Shown piece after piece: positions 1-9,403 of a stretch of 64,000 nt of DNA. How positions within the stretch are numbered: position 1 is the stretch's first letter; each line of letters starts with the position of its first letter. The notes under the pieces were generated by a model. The model was not told where the DNA came from. It was given only the letters and a program-made list of their open reading frames with translations, and did no database searches. A program made the translations under genes and the position numbers. The DNA lies in contig CP012156.1 in the NCBI GenBank assembly GCA_001602435.1, forward strand, positions 1,446,001 to 1,510,000, written 5' to 3'. Source of the stretch: Hyphomonadaceae bacterium UKL13-1 (GTDB taxonomy: Bacteria > Pseudomonadota > Alphaproteobacteria > Caulobacterales > Aquidulcibacteraceae).

Positions 1-236
1 CAACTATCCGAATGCGCGGTACATGCGCCTTTAACTGCTGCGCCTTGACGCCTTGACGCCATCGGTCATCCAATTCGGCTCGTTCAACTATCTGAGTGTC
101 AAAAGAAGCAGAAAAACAGTGTTGCTAGCTTGCTTATTCGCCTATGAACTTCACCTCTAGGCATTGACTGACGGCAGGCCTGTGCTTATCAGCGCCGCTC
201 ACACCCGGACCGCGGAATCGCGAAGCCCATTTTTGG
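1..236. other. Upstream region without a supportable gene
   Basis: No reading frame here can be supported. One frame runs from the window edge to a TAA at 32-34 and could be the last ten codons of a gene that lies outside the window, but ten codons are too few to assign. A short tandem repeat of the 9-mer CGCCTTGAC-type unit occurs near 40-60. The right end carries a possible promoter for the tRNA gene. Confidence 0.5.
164..191 (+). promoter_or_regulatory. Possible sigma-70 promoter for tRNA-Lys
   Basis: TTGACT at 164-169 and TTATCA at 186-191 are separated by 16 nt and lie about 45 nt upstream of the mature tRNA 5' end. The -35 match is good and the -10 is weak, so this is only a candidate. 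Confidence 0.3.
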
Positions 237-312
237 GAGCCTGTAGCTCAGCCGGTAGAGCAACTGACTTTTAATCAGTAGGTCCCGGGTTCGAACCCCG
301 GCGGGCTCACCA
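237..312 (+). tRNA. tRNA-Lys (anticodon UUU)
   Basis: The 76-nt cloverleaf folds by eye. The acceptor stem GAGCCTG pairs with CGGGCTC (one G-T wobble). The anticodon stem ACTGA/TCAGT encloses loop CTTTTAA with anticodon TTT at 270-272. A GGTTCGAACCCC-type T arm follows, then discriminator A at 309 and a genomically encoded CCA at 310-312. UUU reads both lysine codons. It stands alone here, not in an rRNA operon. Confidence 0.97.
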
Positions 313-460
313 TCTTTGTTCTGAACAGTTTCATGTGTAGATTCGGTGTTATTATCATGGAACCAAACGGCTGCTTGCGCGCGTGAGGCTCGATTGCAAC
401 ACTGTTGCAGTTAACACGCAAATTTGCGGTTTCGAACATGACTAACCCTTAAGCAAGTGG

Positions 461-488
461 TTGACCTCTCAATTTCATCGTTTATTAG
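461..488 (+). promoter_or_regulatory. Candidate promoter of the OmpA-like gene
   Basis: TTGACC (461-466) and TATTAG (483-488) with a 16-nt spacer lie about 50 nt before the start codon. A small hairpin CGCCC-aacc-GGGCG follows in the 5' leader, then the ribosome site GAGGGA at 525-530, nine bases before ATG 540. Together these give a plausible strong expression unit for an abundant outer-membrane protein. Confidence 0.45.
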
Positions 489-539
489 GTTTGTGGAGCG
501 CCCAACCGGGCGTTATCGATTTATGAGGGAAATAGACCC

Positions 540-1766
540 ATGAAGAGAATTTGGCTTTGCGCCTCTGCGGTTATCGCATTGGCAGCCGCGCCAGGCATCG
601 TATCCGCTGACGGTTGGTATGGTAGCGCAGGCACTGGCTACAGCATCGGTGGCAGCGTTGACATTGATGCCCCTGTGAACCCATCGGGCGTCGGTCAGTC
701 GCCTTACATCATCGGCAAAGGTGCCAAGGGTGACGGCGGTTGGGGCGGAAACATTGCATTAGGCTATGGTTTCGAAAACGGTTTCCGCGTTGAAGCTCAA
801 TTGGCTAAGGGCAATGCTGGTTTCAAAGACAGCGGCGTCTCTTCAACGGTCGGTAACATTGGCGTTTGGACCGCAATGGTCAACGGCTTGTACGACTTCA
901 ACCGCGACGGCAACATCAATCCATTCATCGGTGCCGGTGTTGGTTTGGCTCGCGTCGATTTGCTGGCCGGCTCGTTTGACAAAGCAAACGCTTCCAGCCC
1001 ATTGTTGGCTTTGAGCCGCGCTTCGGCAGTTTCTATCAATGACAGCGACACAGGCTTTGCTTGGCAATTGATGGCTGGTCTTGGCTTGAAGTTGTCTGAG
1101 CGTTTGAACGCTGACATCACCTACACCTATGTCAACGTTGCTGACTTGTCGTTTGCGGGTACCGGCCGCGTTCGTTCGAACGCAATCGGTGGCTCGACCA
1201 CGGCTCCTCTGACTTTGGGTGCTGGTTCGGGTACCAGCGGTTTGCCAGGCATTGGTGGCTTGGGCTTGGGTCTGCGTTATTCCTTCGCAGCTCCACCACC
1301 ACCACCAGCTCCACCAGCTCCACCGCCACCACCACCACCGCCGCCACCTCCACCACCACCACCACCACCTCCTCCGCCACCTCCACCACCGCCTCCTCCG
1401 CCACCACCACCACCTGTGTGTGACGGTCGCTCGCTCGTGGTGTACTTCGAGCACAACAAGTCCTTCCTGACTGCGGAAGCGACCAGCGTGCTGGATAACG
1501 CGGTGCAAGAGTTGTCGGCGCAGGCCTGCAACTATCAGACAGCCTTGATCCAAGGTCACGCTGACTTGTCCGGTAAGCCACAATACAACATTGAGCTGTC
1601 TCAGAAGCGTGTTGTTGCTGTCCGTGAAGCTTTGGTCGCCCGCGGCGTCCCAGGTGATCTGATGACCGGTGAAGCGTTTGGTGAATCCAAGCCAGCTAAG
1701 CCAACTGCTGATGGCGTCAAGGAACCCTTGAACCGTCGCGCAGAAGTGACTTTCACCTTCCAGTGA
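540..1766 (+). CDS. OmpA-family outer membrane protein with polyproline linker
   Basis: This 408-residue protein probably anchors the outer membrane to peptidoglycan. Residues 1-23 are a signal peptide (cleavage after VSA). Residues 24 to about 248 form a beta-barrel of the OmpA/OMP_b-brl type with alternating aromatic strands. Residues 250-292 are an Ala-Pro linker ending in 32 consecutive prolines (261-292). Residues 293-408 are an OmpA C-terminal domain with the LSQKRVVAVREAL segment and the final LNRRAEVTF block that contact diaminopimelate in this family. Start ATG 540 has a GAGGGA site. The gene is monocistronic, with its own promoter and terminator. The proline run should need EF-P for translation. 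Function is family-level inference. Confidence 0.88.
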   Translation: MKRIWLCASAVIALAAAPGIVSADGWYGSAGTGYSIGGSVDIDAPVNPSGVGQSPYIIGKGAKGDGGWGGNIALGYGFENGFRVEAQLAKGNAGFKDSGVSSTVGNIGVWTAMVNGLYDFNRDGNINPFIGAGVGLARVDLLAGSFDKANASSPLLALSRASAVSINDSDTGFAWQLMAGLGLKLSERLNADITYTYVNVADLSFAGTGRVRSNAIGGSTTAPLTLGAGSGTSGLPGIGGLGLGLRYSFAAPPPPPAPPAPPPPPPPPPPPPPPPPPPPPPPPPPPPPPPPPVCDGRSLVVYFEHNKSFLTAEATSVLDNAVQELSAQACNYQTALIQGHADLSGKPQYNIELSQKRVVAVREALVARGVPGDLMTGEAFGESKPAKPTADGVKEPLNRRAEVTFTFQ

Positions 1767-1789
1767 TTTTAGTCACAATCTAAACAGAG

Positions 1790-1816
1790 GGCCCGGCGGT
1801 TTCGCCGGGCCTTTTT
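1790..1816 (+). terminator. Rho-independent terminator of the OmpA-like gene
   Basis: A perfect 9-bp stem GGCCCGGCG/CGCCGGGCC with loop GTTT is followed by TTTTT, 24 nt after the stop codon. Confidence 0.93.
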
Positions 1817-1913
1817 GTTTTGGGGCTGGTGTCGGTAGCGATCCAATTGAGCCGGTCTTTAGACCGCTGGCAGCGAGCGATAAGTCCCCCGTGCGTCAAA
1901 GAATTGTGCGAAA

Positions 1914-2789
1914 TTAGCGAGTTGCTTTGAGGTGGCTATGTTGGGTGTAGCTATGGTCACCCATCTGGATCACCGCATCACTGGCAAGTATCTCGCCCGG
2001 CGCATAGTTTGGGGCTGCTTCGAGCGCTCTATATAGCGGTGCAAAGTCTTGCGATGTTGCGTGGAACAAATCGTTGAAGTCACTAATTTCAAAATAGGTT
2101 TCTTGAAAATCATCAATGCGATAACGCGTTTGCATGACGCGCAGGAGATCAAAGCCGACACGGTTGGGTGAGGGGGACTCTAGGCAGAAACAACTTTCAG
2201 CCGGAGACGACAAAATGCCCGCGCCATAAATCCGCGGCCCCGTCGCTGAATCGATCAGGCCAAATTCGACCGTATACCAATAGAGGCGCGCCAAAGCGTC
2301 TAGGCTGTTCAAGTTCATAGCGCGCAGTCCGCCTTGGCCATAGGCCTGCATGTAATCCGCAAAGACTTGATTGGTTAGCATCGGCACATGGCCGAAAATG
2401 TCGTGAAACACATCAGGTGCTTCGATATATTCAAACTCGGCCTCTGAGCGGATGAAATTGCCCGCGGGGAATCGTCGGTTTGCGAGATGTTCGAAGAAGA
2501 CACCATCGGGAATAAGGCCAGGTACCGCGACAATCGTCCAGCCTGAAATGGCCTGTAATTGCTTATTCAAAGCTTCAAACTCAGGAATGCCTTCGCCATG
2601 AAGATCGAGCACTGATAGCCCGTCCATAAAGGCATCGCAGGCGCGCCCGGGCAAGATTTGCATCTGCCGCTCGTGGAGACGGGTCCAGCGTTGGTGTTCT
2701 TCGGCGGAATAGCTCGACCAGTTTTGATCGATTGTCCAGTCAGCGGCAGCGTGAGGAGGCAGTGTGCTATCCATGTCTTTGGTATTCAC
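1914..2789 (-). CDS. phhA: Phenylalanine 4-monooxygenase
   Basis: This cytosolic non-haem iron hydroxylase converts phenylalanine to tyrosine with a pterin and O2. At 291 residues it matches the single-domain bacterial enzyme, without the ACT regulatory domain of animals. The iron ligands are visible: HDIFGH gives His129 and His134, and Glu175 lies in WYTVEFG. I chose GTG 2789 because AAGGGGG sits six bases upstream; ATG at 2774 is the alternative. It lies 31 nt downstream of hspQ on the same strand and may be co-transcribed. No pterin carbinolamine dehydratase or tyrosine-catabolism gene is adjacent. Confidence 0.95.
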   Translation of the reverse strand: MNTKDMDSTLPPHAAADWTIDQNWSSYSAEEHQRWTRLHERQMQILPGRACDAFMDGLSVLDLHGEGIPEFEALNKQLQAISGWTIVAVPGLIPDGVFFEHLANRRFPAGNFIRSEAEFEYIEAPDVFHDIFGHVPMLTNQVFADYMQAYGQGGLRAMNLNSLDALARLYWYTVEFGLIDSATGPRIYGAGILSSPAESCFCLESPSPNRVGFDLLRVMQTRYRIDDFQETYFEISDFNDLFHATSQDFAPLYRALEAAPNYAPGEILASDAVIQMGDHSYTQHSHLKATR

Positions 2790-2820
2790 AACACACCCCC
2801 TTTTTTAAACAGCTCGGGCT

Positions 2821-3153
2821 CTAGTTCAGCTTCAAATCTGGCTTTCGCGCATAGGACTTCCCGTCGAAGTCCGCGAAGAGTTCTGCCACTGTTGGGTGCT
2901 CGACTGGCTCACCAGAGGTGTCAGGTAGCAAATTCTGCTCTGACACATAGGCAACATAATGGGTTTCGTCATTTTCAGCCAGAAGATGATAAAAGGGCTG
3001 GTCTTTGCGTGGACGCAGATTTTCCGGGATCGCCTCCCACCATTCTTCAGTATTGGCGAACTCGGGATCAACATCATAAATGACACCCCGGAATGGAAAG
3101 AGCCGGTGGCGAACGATCTCTCCAATCCGAAACTTAGCTGTTTGATTTAACAT
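2821..3153 (-). CDS. hspQ: Heat shock protein HspQ (YccV-like)
   Basis: At 110 residues this matches the HspQ / hemimethylated-DNA-binding YccV-like family. The family signature runs from FRIGEIVRHRLFPFRGVIYDVDP through PFYHLL to the YVSEQNLLPD segment. In enterobacteria HspQ is a heat-shock protein that helps degrade denatured proteins as a Lon specificity factor; the original DNA-binding claim is less secure. An AGGAG site precedes ATG 3153. It is the first gene of a likely hspQ-phhA transcript. Confidence 0.88.
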   Translation of the reverse strand: MLNQTAKFRIGEIVRHRLFPFRGVIYDVDPEFANTEEWWEAIPENLRPRKDQPFYHLLAENDETHYVAYVSEQNLLPDTSGEPVEHPTVAELFADFDGKSYARKPDLKLN

Positions 3154-3182
3154 GAGAGGGCGCTCCTTTCCCGAGTACCAGA

Positions 3183-3209
3183 GTTATGCACGATTGTTTC
3201 GCCGTGCAA
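3183..3209 (-). promoter_or_regulatory. Possible promoter of hspQ
   Basis: On the minus strand, TTGCAC (3209-3204) and CATAAC (3188-3183) are 15 nt apart and 30 nt before the hspQ start. The CTTGCAC form of the -35 would also suit an alphaproteobacterial heat-shock sigma factor, but the sequence alone does not decide this. Confidence 0.3.
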
Positions 3210-3308
3210 GCACCTCGTGTGAAACATGCACAGAGATTGCCCTTCGCCAATAGGATGTTACGATAGAGGCAACGAAGCGCTAAACATCGGCGCATACAGA
3301 GGTTTGAC

Positions 3309-4373
3309 ATGGCCGGCGGCCTTTCAACGCCTGCGACGGGACCTGTTCGTGGCCCGACACAGAGCGTCCACGCGTCGCACGATCCTGCGCAGTGTTTCGC
3401 TGCCTTGGATCTTGGGACCAATAATTGTCGTCTGCTGGTGGCGCAACGTGCCCCCGGGGGCTTCCGAGTGGTTGATTCCTTTTCACGGATTGTCAGATTA
3501 GGCGAAGGGCTATCCGCGACGGGTTTGTTGTCCGAGCGGGCCATGCAGCGCACCTATGCCGCTATTCAAGCCTGCTCAGAAAAGATCGCACGCCATAAGC
3601 CTGCTCGATTGCGCTGTGTGGCTACCCAAGCTTGTCGTGCGGCGCGCAATGGTGCCTCCTTCCTGAAGGAAATTACGCGCAAGACCGGCATTCGGTTTGA
3701 AGTCATCAGCCCGAATGAAGAAGCGCGCCTAGCCGTCATTGGCTGTGCGGACTTGTTTGATCCGGCAGGAGTCGGCGCATTGGTTGTCGACATTGGGGGT
3801 GGCTCAACCGAGCTTTCTTGGGCCATAAACCGCGGGATTGAACGACGGCCGAAGCTAGAACATTGGTTTTCCGCGCCCATTGGCGTAGTTACACTTGCTG
3901 ACCAGTTTCCAGAGCATGGCGATACGCTGGCGTGGTATGCGGCAATGAAACAATGCGCGGCCGATCATGTGGCCGGCTTTAGTGCCCCTGATGAGGTTCG
4001 CGACCATTTGATTTCTGGCAAAGCCCATATTGTCGGCACATCTGGCGCTGTCACAAGCCTTGCAGGGGTACATTTAGGTCTAGCCCGCTATTCCCGTCGT
4101 CTCGTTGATGGCTTGTGGATTTCTGAAGGCGACACGCGCGCTGCTATCGCGAATTTGACGGCGCGAGATAAAGCCGGACGGGCAGCCGAACCCTGCATCG
4201 GGCCGGACCGCGCTGATTTAGTATTGGCAGGTGCTGCAATTTTGGAAGCCATTTTGGACCGTTGGCCCAGTCTTCGCCTTCGTGTCGCAGATCGCGGTCT
4301 ACGCGAGGGGCTAATCCTTACGATGTTAGAACCACCGCGCCGCCGGCGCAGGCGGAGGCGGGCAAAATCATGA
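3309..4373 (+). CDS. Ppx/GppA-family phosphatase (first copy)
   Basis: This 354-residue sugar-kinase/actin-fold phosphatase belongs to the family that hydrolyses polyphosphate or pppGpp. The phosphate-1 loop is ALDLGTNNCRLL (residues 32-43) and the phosphate-2 loop is VVDIGGGSTELSW (near 160). The first 25 residues are not conserved and the true start could be internal. It lacks the long C-terminal HD-type extension seen in the second copy at 30.5 kb. The C-terminus is a short arginine-rich tail (RRRRRRR) before the stop. The stop overlaps the rlmE start in ATGA, a family arrangement common in alphaproteobacteria. Substrate is not decided by sequence. Confidence 0.85.
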   Translation: MAGGLSTPATGPVRGPTQSVHASHDPAQCFAALDLGTNNCRLLVAQRAPGGFRVVDSFSRIVRLGEGLSATGLLSERAMQRTYAAIQACSEKIARHKPARLRCVATQACRAARNGASFLKEITRKTGIRFEVISPNEEARLAVIGCADLFDPAGVGALVVDIGGGSTELSWAINRGIERRPKLEHWFSAPIGVVTLADQFPEHGDTLAWYAAMKQCAADHVAGFSAPDEVRDHLISGKAHIVGTSGAVTSLAGVHLGLARYSRRLVDGLWISEGDTRAAIANLTARDKAGRAAEPCIGPDRADLVLAGAAILEAILDRWPSLRLRVADRGLREGLILTMLEPPRRRRRRRRAKS

Positions 4374-5116
4374 GTGACGAAAAAGATAAAGGAAAATGGG
4401 CCAAAAAGGGTCCGCCACCTGCATTGCCAGAGCGTAGGCGTCGGGTCGTCTTTGATGTCGGTGAAACAGATACGCGTGCTACGCCAACACGGGTCAAAAC
4501 GGGCAAGAATCGTACCGCGCAGTCTGCCCGCTGGCTCGAACGGCAATTGAATGACCCTTATGTCCATAAGGCCCGCGCCGATGGCTGGCGGGCGCGTTCT
4601 GCTTACAAACTCATTGAATTAGATGAGAAGTTCAACCTTATCCCAAATCATGGACGGGTGATTGATCTTGGGGCGGCACCAGGCGGCTGGACGCAAGTTG
4701 TCGCCCGCCGTGGCGCAGCAGCTTTGGTCGGCATTGATCTCTTGCCGATGGACCCAATTGAGGGCGCAACGATCATTCAAGGCGATTTCTTAGCCGAGGG
4801 GATGGAAGACCACCTCATCGAGCTGCTTGGTGGAGCGCCAAATTTGGTAATGAGTGACATGGCCGCCAATACGGTTGGGCATAAGCAGACAGACCATTTG
4901 CGCACAGCTGCTTTGTCCGAGGCCGCAGCCCACTTTGCGATGCGGGTTCTCGCGCCGGGGGGTGCGTTTGTGACGAAGATGTTCCAAGGGGGCACCGAAA
5001 ACGACATCCTGACGCTCTTGAAGCAATCCTTCAAAGACGTGCGTCACGCCAAACCGCCCTCTAGCCGCGCTGAGAGTGTGGAACTGTTCATGGTGGCGAC
5101 TGGGTTTAAGGGCTAG
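4370..5116 (+). CDS. rlmE: 23S rRNA (uridine-2'-O)-methyltransferase
   Basis: RlmE (FtsJ/RrmJ) methylates U2552 in the 23S A loop using SAM. Of the possible starts I chose ATG 4370, which overlaps the previous stop (ATGA) and gives 248 residues, a normal length with a basic N-terminal extension. Visible landmarks are RSAYKLIELDEKF with the first catalytic Lys, the SAM loop VIDLGAAPGGWTQV, the SDMAANTVG Asp, KMFQGG with the second Lys, and SRAESVELFMVATGFK with the Glu, completing the K-D-K-E tetrad. Confidence 0.95.
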   Translation: MSDEKDKGKWAKKGPPPALPERRRRVVFDVGETDTRATPTRVKTGKNRTAQSARWLERQLNDPYVHKARADGWRARSAYKLIELDEKFNLIPNHGRVIDLGAAPGGWTQVVARRGAAALVGIDLLPMDPIEGATIIQGDFLAEGMEDHLIELLGGAPNLVMSDMAANTVGHKQTDHLRTAALSEAAAHFAMRVLAPGGAFVTKMFQGGTENDILTLLKQSFKDVRHAKPPSSRAESVELFMVATGFKG

Positions 5117-5238
5117 GCCTAACCGGTCAGCGGCCATCGGGACCCAAACAGCCTGCAACAAATGGTCACAAATCCGTTCCTGCGCTTTTAAAAAAACTGA
5201 TCCCGCGCCATAAGGCGGGAGACTAATGAGGAATAGCC

Positions 5239-6963
5239 ATGACCACTCGCATCTGGGATAAATCAAGACTGCCAAGTCGCCACGTCACTTTAGGCGCAGC
5301 ACGCGCGCCACACCGCTCCTATTATTACGCGATGGGGCTTGGCACGCGCGAGATTGAGGCCCCATTTGTCGGTGTCGCCACGTGCTGGAATGAAAGTGCG
5401 CCCTGCAACACGGCTTTGATGCGTCAGGGTCATGCAGTCGCAGCTGGCGTGAAGGAAGCCGGTGCGACCCCTCGCGAGTTTTGTACGATCACCGTCACCG
5501 ATGGGATCGCTATGGGCCATGAAGGGATGCGTTCTTCGCTGGTCTCGCGCGAAGTAATTGCCGACTCCGTTGAGCTCTCGATCCGTGGTCATTCCTATGA
5601 CGCGTTGGTCGGGGTCGCTGGCTGCGACAAGAGCTTACCGGGCATGATGATGGCGATGTTGCGTCTCAATGTGCCCAGCGTCTTTCTTTATGGCGGCTCG
5701 ATCCTGCCCGGCAGACATAAGGGTAAGGATATCACCGTTCAGGAAGTGTTTGAGGCCGTTGGTGCCCATGCAGCTGGCCGAATGGATTTTGAAGAATTGT
5801 GTGAGATTGAACGTCATGCTTGCCCAAGTGATGGGGCGTGCGGTGGCCAATTCACCGCCAACACCATGGCCTGTGTGGCCGAAGCCATTGGCCTTAGCTT
5901 GCCCTTGTCTTCCTCCATGCCCGCCCCCTATCTGGACCGCGACGCCTATGGCGTTGCCTCTGGTCATGCGGTTGTAGACCTGATCGTGCGCAATCTGCGC
6001 CCGCGTGACATTTGTACCCGAGCAGCCTTTGTGAATGCCGCAATCGTCGTGGCTGCCACGGGTGGCTCGACCAATGCCGCGCTTCATTTGCCCGCCATGG
6101 CGCACGAAGCCGGCATTGAGTTCACCATGAAGGACGTCGCCGACGCCTTCATGTTGACGCCTTGGATCGCAGACTTAAAGCCCGGCGGCCAATATGTCGC
6201 CAAGGATATGGGCGAGGCCGGTGGCATGCCGATGTTGTTGCGCGCCCTGCTCGACGAAAATCTCATCGACGGCAATTGCATTACCGTAACCGGCAAGACC
6301 TTGGGCGAGAATATCGAAGAGGTAACATGGAACCCCGATCAAAAGGTCATCCACTCGGTGAAAGCGCCTTTGACGGAAAATGGCGGCGTGGTTGGCTTGT
6401 GGGGGTCCATGGCACCAGAAGGGGCCATGCTGAAAATCGCAGGTCTTGCCAATTTGACCTTCCGTGGTCCTGCCCGGGTGTTTGATGGTGAAGAAGCATG
6501 CTTTGAAGCCGTATCTAACGAAGCATTTGAAGCCGGTGAAGTCTTGGTCATCCGCTATGAAGGCCCTCGTGGTGGCCCAGGTATGCGCGAAATGTTGTCC
6601 ACCACCGCTGCGCTCTATGGTCTAGGTCGGGGCGGGGACGTTGCGTTGATTACCGATGGACGGTTCTCGGGGGCAACGCGTGGTATGTGTATTGGCCATG
6701 TCGGGCCAGAAGCAGCCGTAGGCGGACCGATTGCTTTGGTGGAAAATGGCGACATCATTGCCATTGATGCCCAAGCTGGCACGATTGACTTGGAAGTGTC
6801 CGAGGATGTTCTCGCAGCCCGCCGTGCTGCTTGGAAGCCACGCAAGACCAATTACAACTCCGGTGCGATTGCCAAGTTTGCGAAACTGGTTGGCCCTGCC
6901 TATTTGGGTGCTGTCACCCATGAAGGGGCAGCCGCCGAAACCCATGTATATGCCGATATCTAA
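5239..6963 (+). CDS. ilvD: Dihydroxy-acid dehydratase
   Basis: IlvD dehydrates 2,3-dihydroxy acids in valine, leucine and isoleucine synthesis. At 574 residues with Cys56, Cys129 (AGCDKSLPG) and Cys201 ([15 protein letters not shown]) it has the three cysteines that hold a [2Fe-2S] cluster in this branch of the family. The central [15 protein letters not shown] block and C-terminal [18 protein letters not shown] block are both present. Members of the same family dehydrate sugar acids, so the substrate is inferred, but the residues match IlvD well. GAGGA precedes ATG 5239. It converges on rnhA with only two bases between stops. Confidence 0.92.
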   Translation: MTTRIWDKSRLPSRHVTLGAARAPHRSYYYAMGLGTREIEAPFVGVATCWNESAPCNTALMRQGHAVAAGVKEAGATPREFCTITVTDGIAMGHEGMRSSLVSREVIADSVELSIRGHSYDALVGVAGCDKSLPGMMMAMLRLNVPSVFLYGGSILPGRHKGKDITVQEVFEAVGAHAAGRMDFEELCEIERHACPSDGACGGQFTANTMACVAEAIGLSLPLSSSMPAPYLDRDAYGVASGHAVVDLIVRNLRPRDICTRAAFVNAAIVVAATGGSTNAALHLPAMAHEAGIEFTMKDVADAFMLTPWIADLKPGGQYVAKDMGEAGGMPMLLRALLDENLIDGNCITVTGKTLGENIEEVTWNPDQKVIHSVKAPLTENGGVVGLWGSMAPEGAMLKIAGLANLTFRGPARVFDGEEACFEAVSNEAFEAGEVLVIRYEGPRGGPGMREMLSTTAALYGLGRGGDVALITDGRFSGATRGMCIGHVGPEAAVGGPIALVENGDIIAIDAQAGTIDLEVSEDVLAARRAAWKPRKTNYNSGAIAKFAKLVGPAYLGAVTHEGAAAETHVYADI

Positions 6964-6965
6964 AC

Positions 6966-7427
6966 CTATTTTGAGCGGGCAAGCTCTGTGCCTTGACGGG
7001 CCAGGCCGTCTGCCCGCTCATTCATTGGGTCACCGGCATGACCTCTAACCCAGCGCCAGTCCACCTTATGGGCTTTGTTGGCGGTTTCTAGGCGCTGCCA
7101 CAAATCTGCGTTGACTACGGGTTTACCATCCGCCTTGCGCCAATGCCGCTTCTTCCAACCATGGATCCACTCAGTGATGCCTTGGCGCACATATTGGCTA
7201 TCCGTATAGAGAACCACCGGGCAGGGGCGTTTCAGGCTCTCCAGTGCCATAATCGCGGCCATGAGTTCCATCCGATTATTGGTGGTCAAAGGTTCACCAC
7301 CAAAAATCTCTTTCTCATTGCCGTTGAACTGTAGAATTGCACCCCAACCGCCAGGGCCGGGGTTTCCCGAACAGGCACCATCCGTATGAATTGTCACGGT
7401 TGAGGGCTTAGGCATAGCTTCTGTCAT
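6966..7427 (-). CDS. rnhA: Ribonuclease HI
   Basis: RNase HI cleaves RNA in RNA-DNA hybrids in the cytosol. The 153-residue protein has the DEDD catalytic set: Asp16 in [15 protein letters not shown], Glu in [10 protein letters not shown], Asp in LYTDSQYV, and Asp in the C-terminal NERADGLAR. The basic protrusion ([10 protein letters not shown]) that binds hybrids in the E. coli enzyme is present. There is no room for a terminator between it and ilvD. Confidence 0.97.
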   Translation of the reverse strand: MTEAMPKPSTVTIHTDGACSGNPGPGGWGAILQFNGNEKEIFGGEPLTTNNRMELMAAIMALESLKRPCPVVLYTDSQYVRQGITEWIHGWKKRHWRKADGKPVVNADLWQRLETANKAHKVDWRWVRGHAGDPMNERADGLARQGTELARSK

Positions 7428-7502
7428 GAGAACTCTGTATGGAGGTTTTCAGCGACTTCAAACCCCTTTGTCTGCGATGTCGCATAAAGTCCTTGCCAGA
7501 TC

Positions 7503-7525
7503 ATATAAAGATATGTTTATATCTT
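7503..7525 (+). promoter_or_regulatory. Overlapping inverted repeats, probable SahR-like operator
   Basis: Two perfect palindromic arrangements share this AT-rich site: AAGATAT-N4-ATATCTT (7508-7525) and ATATAAA-N6-TTTATAT (7503-7522). It lies just upstream of the ArsR/methyltransferase gene and over a promoter-like pair, TTGCCA (7493-7498) with TTTATA (7516-7521), 17 nt apart. A repressor bound here would cover the -10 element. An ATG at 7527 directly follows the repeat. SahR-type regulators of methionine genes are known to bind AT-rich palindromes; that this protein binds here is inference. Confidence 0.7.
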
Positions 7526-7541
7526 CATGTTAGGATTTTGT

Positions 7542-8534
7542 ATGGACACGATCGTCGACATTGTGAGGGCTATTGGGGAACCGACGCGTTTGCGGATTCT
7601 GGTTCTGTTGGCGCGCGGCGAATTGGCGGCTGGTGAAATGTCTACCGTGCTTAATCAAAGTCAGCCGCGGGTTTCGCGCCACTTAAAGCTATTGGCTGAA
7701 GCCGGCTTGCTGGAACGTCGACCGGAAGGTGCATGGGTATTCTTTCGCTTAAAAACCGATGGATCTGCAGGGCGCATTATCCGCGCCATCTTGGATGAGG
7801 TGGATAAGGATGATTCTATTCTTCATCGGGATCTCGAGCGTTTGGCACAGGTCCAAGCGCAACGTGAAGAAGTGGCGCGTGCCTACTTTGAAACGGCAGC
7901 CGACGAATGGCACGCTTTGCGCCGCTTGCACCAACCAGAAGCTCTGGTTGAGGCGGGCTTAGTTGACGCGGTCGCGGGGCAGCACTTTGGCCTCCATATT
8001 GATTTGGGCTCGGGCACTGGGCGCATGATCGAATTATTCGCCCCGCAAGCGCGCCGCGCCGAAGGGGTTGATTCCAGTCGCAAGATGTTGGCCCTTGCCC
8101 GTGCGCGCTTGGATGATACTGGCAGTGGTCAGGCTTCGGTCCGTCAGGCCGATATTTTGGGCCTGCCCTATGAAGATGATTGCGCGGATCTGGTGACCAT
8201 TCATCAGGTTCTGCACTATTTGCCCGAGCCTCAAGCGGCGATCAAAGAAGCAGCCCGCATCCTGAAACCCGGTGGAACCTTGCTGATTGCAGACTTTGCG
8301 CCACATGCTTTTGAGGAATTGCGCGAAGTTCATGCCCATCGCCGCCTTGGCTTTCCAGATCAGGAAGTTACGCAATGGTGCGAGCAGTTTGGCTTGGTCG
8401 TGGGCGCGGTTGAGCACATTGCCCCAGAAGCTGGCCAGTCAGGGCTGGCAGTCACATTGTGGAAGGCGGTACTGCCTGCTTCCGTTGCTCCAACTGTCAT
8501 AAAAGAACGTTTAGAATCTAGGATTACATCATGA
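7542..8534 (+). CDS. ArsR-family regulator fused to a methyltransferase domain (SahR-like)
   Basis: Residues 1 to about 85 are an ArsR winged helix (TRLRILVLLARGELAAGEMS, then the recognition-helix segment QSQPRVSRHLKLLAEAGLL). No metal-binding cysteine cluster is evident. Residues from about 120 to 300 are a class I SAM methyltransferase fold with HIDLGSGTGRMIELFAP. This two-domain layout next to metF and metH matches the SahR group, which senses S-adenosylhomocysteine; ligand and targets here are inferred. I chose ATG 7542 (330 residues) because AGGA lies six bases upstream; ATG 7527 would add five residues. It starts a four-gene operon and overlaps metF by 4 nt. Confidence 0.82.
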   Translation: MDTIVDIVRAIGEPTRLRILVLLARGELAAGEMSTVLNQSQPRVSRHLKLLAEAGLLERRPEGAWVFFRLKTDGSAGRIIRAILDEVDKDDSILHRDLERLAQVQAQREEVARAYFETAADEWHALRRLHQPEALVEAGLVDAVAGQHFGLHIDLGSGTGRMIELFAPQARRAEGVDSSRKMLALARARLDDTGSGQASVRQADILGLPYEDDCADLVTIHQVLHYLPEPQAAIKEAARILKPGGTLLIADFAPHAFEELREVHAHRRLGFPDQEVTQWCEQFGLVVGAVEHIAPEAGQSGLAVTLWKAVLPASVAPTVIKERLESRITS

Positions 8535-9403
8535 GCCAGCCCACGATTTCTTTTGAGTTTTTCCCGCCTAAATCTGAGGCGATGGAAGCCAAATTGTGGG
8601 ATGCGGTTTCCCGCTTAGCACCCCTTTCGCCTGATTTTGTTTCGGTAACCTATGGTGCTGGCGGCTCGACCCGTGAACGTACGCACCGCACCGTAAAGCG
8701 CATCTTGGACGAGACCAGCCTGCAACCTGCAGCCCATTTGACTTGTGTTGCTGCGTCTAAGGCGGAAGTCGATGAGGTGCTGCGGGAATATTGGGCGGCA
8801 GGCGTGCGTCATATTGTGGCCCTGCGTGGGGACCCCCCAACCGGTGTCGGCACCGCGTTTGAGCCCCATCCCGATGGTTATGTGAATGCTACCGAAGTGA
8901 CTGCAGCAGCCCGCCGGATTGCCGACTTTGACGTATCGGTCAGCTTTTATCCTGAGAAGCATCCTGAAAGCCCGAGCCTCCAGCATGATATCGACGTGTT
9001 GAAGGCCAAGATCGATTCGGGTGCCACGCGTGCGATCAGCCAGTTCTTTTGTGAAGCAGATGTCTATTTGCGCTTCCGCGATGCGGCGGCCAAAGCTGGC
9101 ATCACCATTCCTTTGCTGCCTGGCATTATGCCCGTCGGCAATGTCGCTGGTTATACACGTATGGCGACATCGACCGGCACCAGCATTCCTGCTTGGTTTG
9201 CGGAAGCCTTTGACGGCCTCGATCAAAGCCCAGAGGTTCGCGACATGGTGGCCGCTTCTGTCGCGGCTGACCTGTGCTTGAAGCTGCAAGCCGAAGGCGT
9301 GGACCGCTTCCATTTCTACACCCTCAACCGAGCAGAGCTCTCGCTGGCTACCTGCCGTCGGTTAGGCCTTAAAACACCTGTCACCGAGAAGGATGCGGCA
9401 TGA
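8531..9403 (+). CDS. metF: Methylenetetrahydrofolate reductase
   Basis: MetF reduces 5,10-methylene-THF to 5-methyl-THF, the methyl donor for methionine synthase. The 290-residue protein has the family opening [15 protein letters not shown] with the catalytic Glu, the [11 protein letters not shown] loop, [10 protein letters not shown], and the C-terminal FYTLNRAEL folate/FAD segment. Its start overlaps the regulator stop in ATGA and its stop overlaps the first metH gene in ATGA, so translation is probably coupled. Confidence 0.96.
   Translation: MSQPTISFEFFPPKSEAMEAKLWDAVSRLAPLSPDFVSVTYGAGGSTRERTHRTVKRILDETSLQPAAHLTCVAASKAEVDEVLREYWAAGVRHIVALRGDPPTGVGTAFEPHPDGYVNATEVTAAARRIADFDVSVSFYPEKHPESPSLQHDIDVLKAKIDSGATRAISQFFCEADVYLRFRDAAAKAGITIPLLPGIMPVGNVAGYTRMATSTGTSIPAWFAEAFDGLDQSPEVRDMVAASVAADLCLKLQAEGVDRFHFYTLNRAELSLATCRRLGLKTPVTEKDAA

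Noticed and set aside
1277..1531. Minus-strand ORF of almost pure glycine, and sister ORFs rich in Trp/Arg or Val
   Set aside because: They are the other frames of the proline-codon run in the OmpA-like gene.
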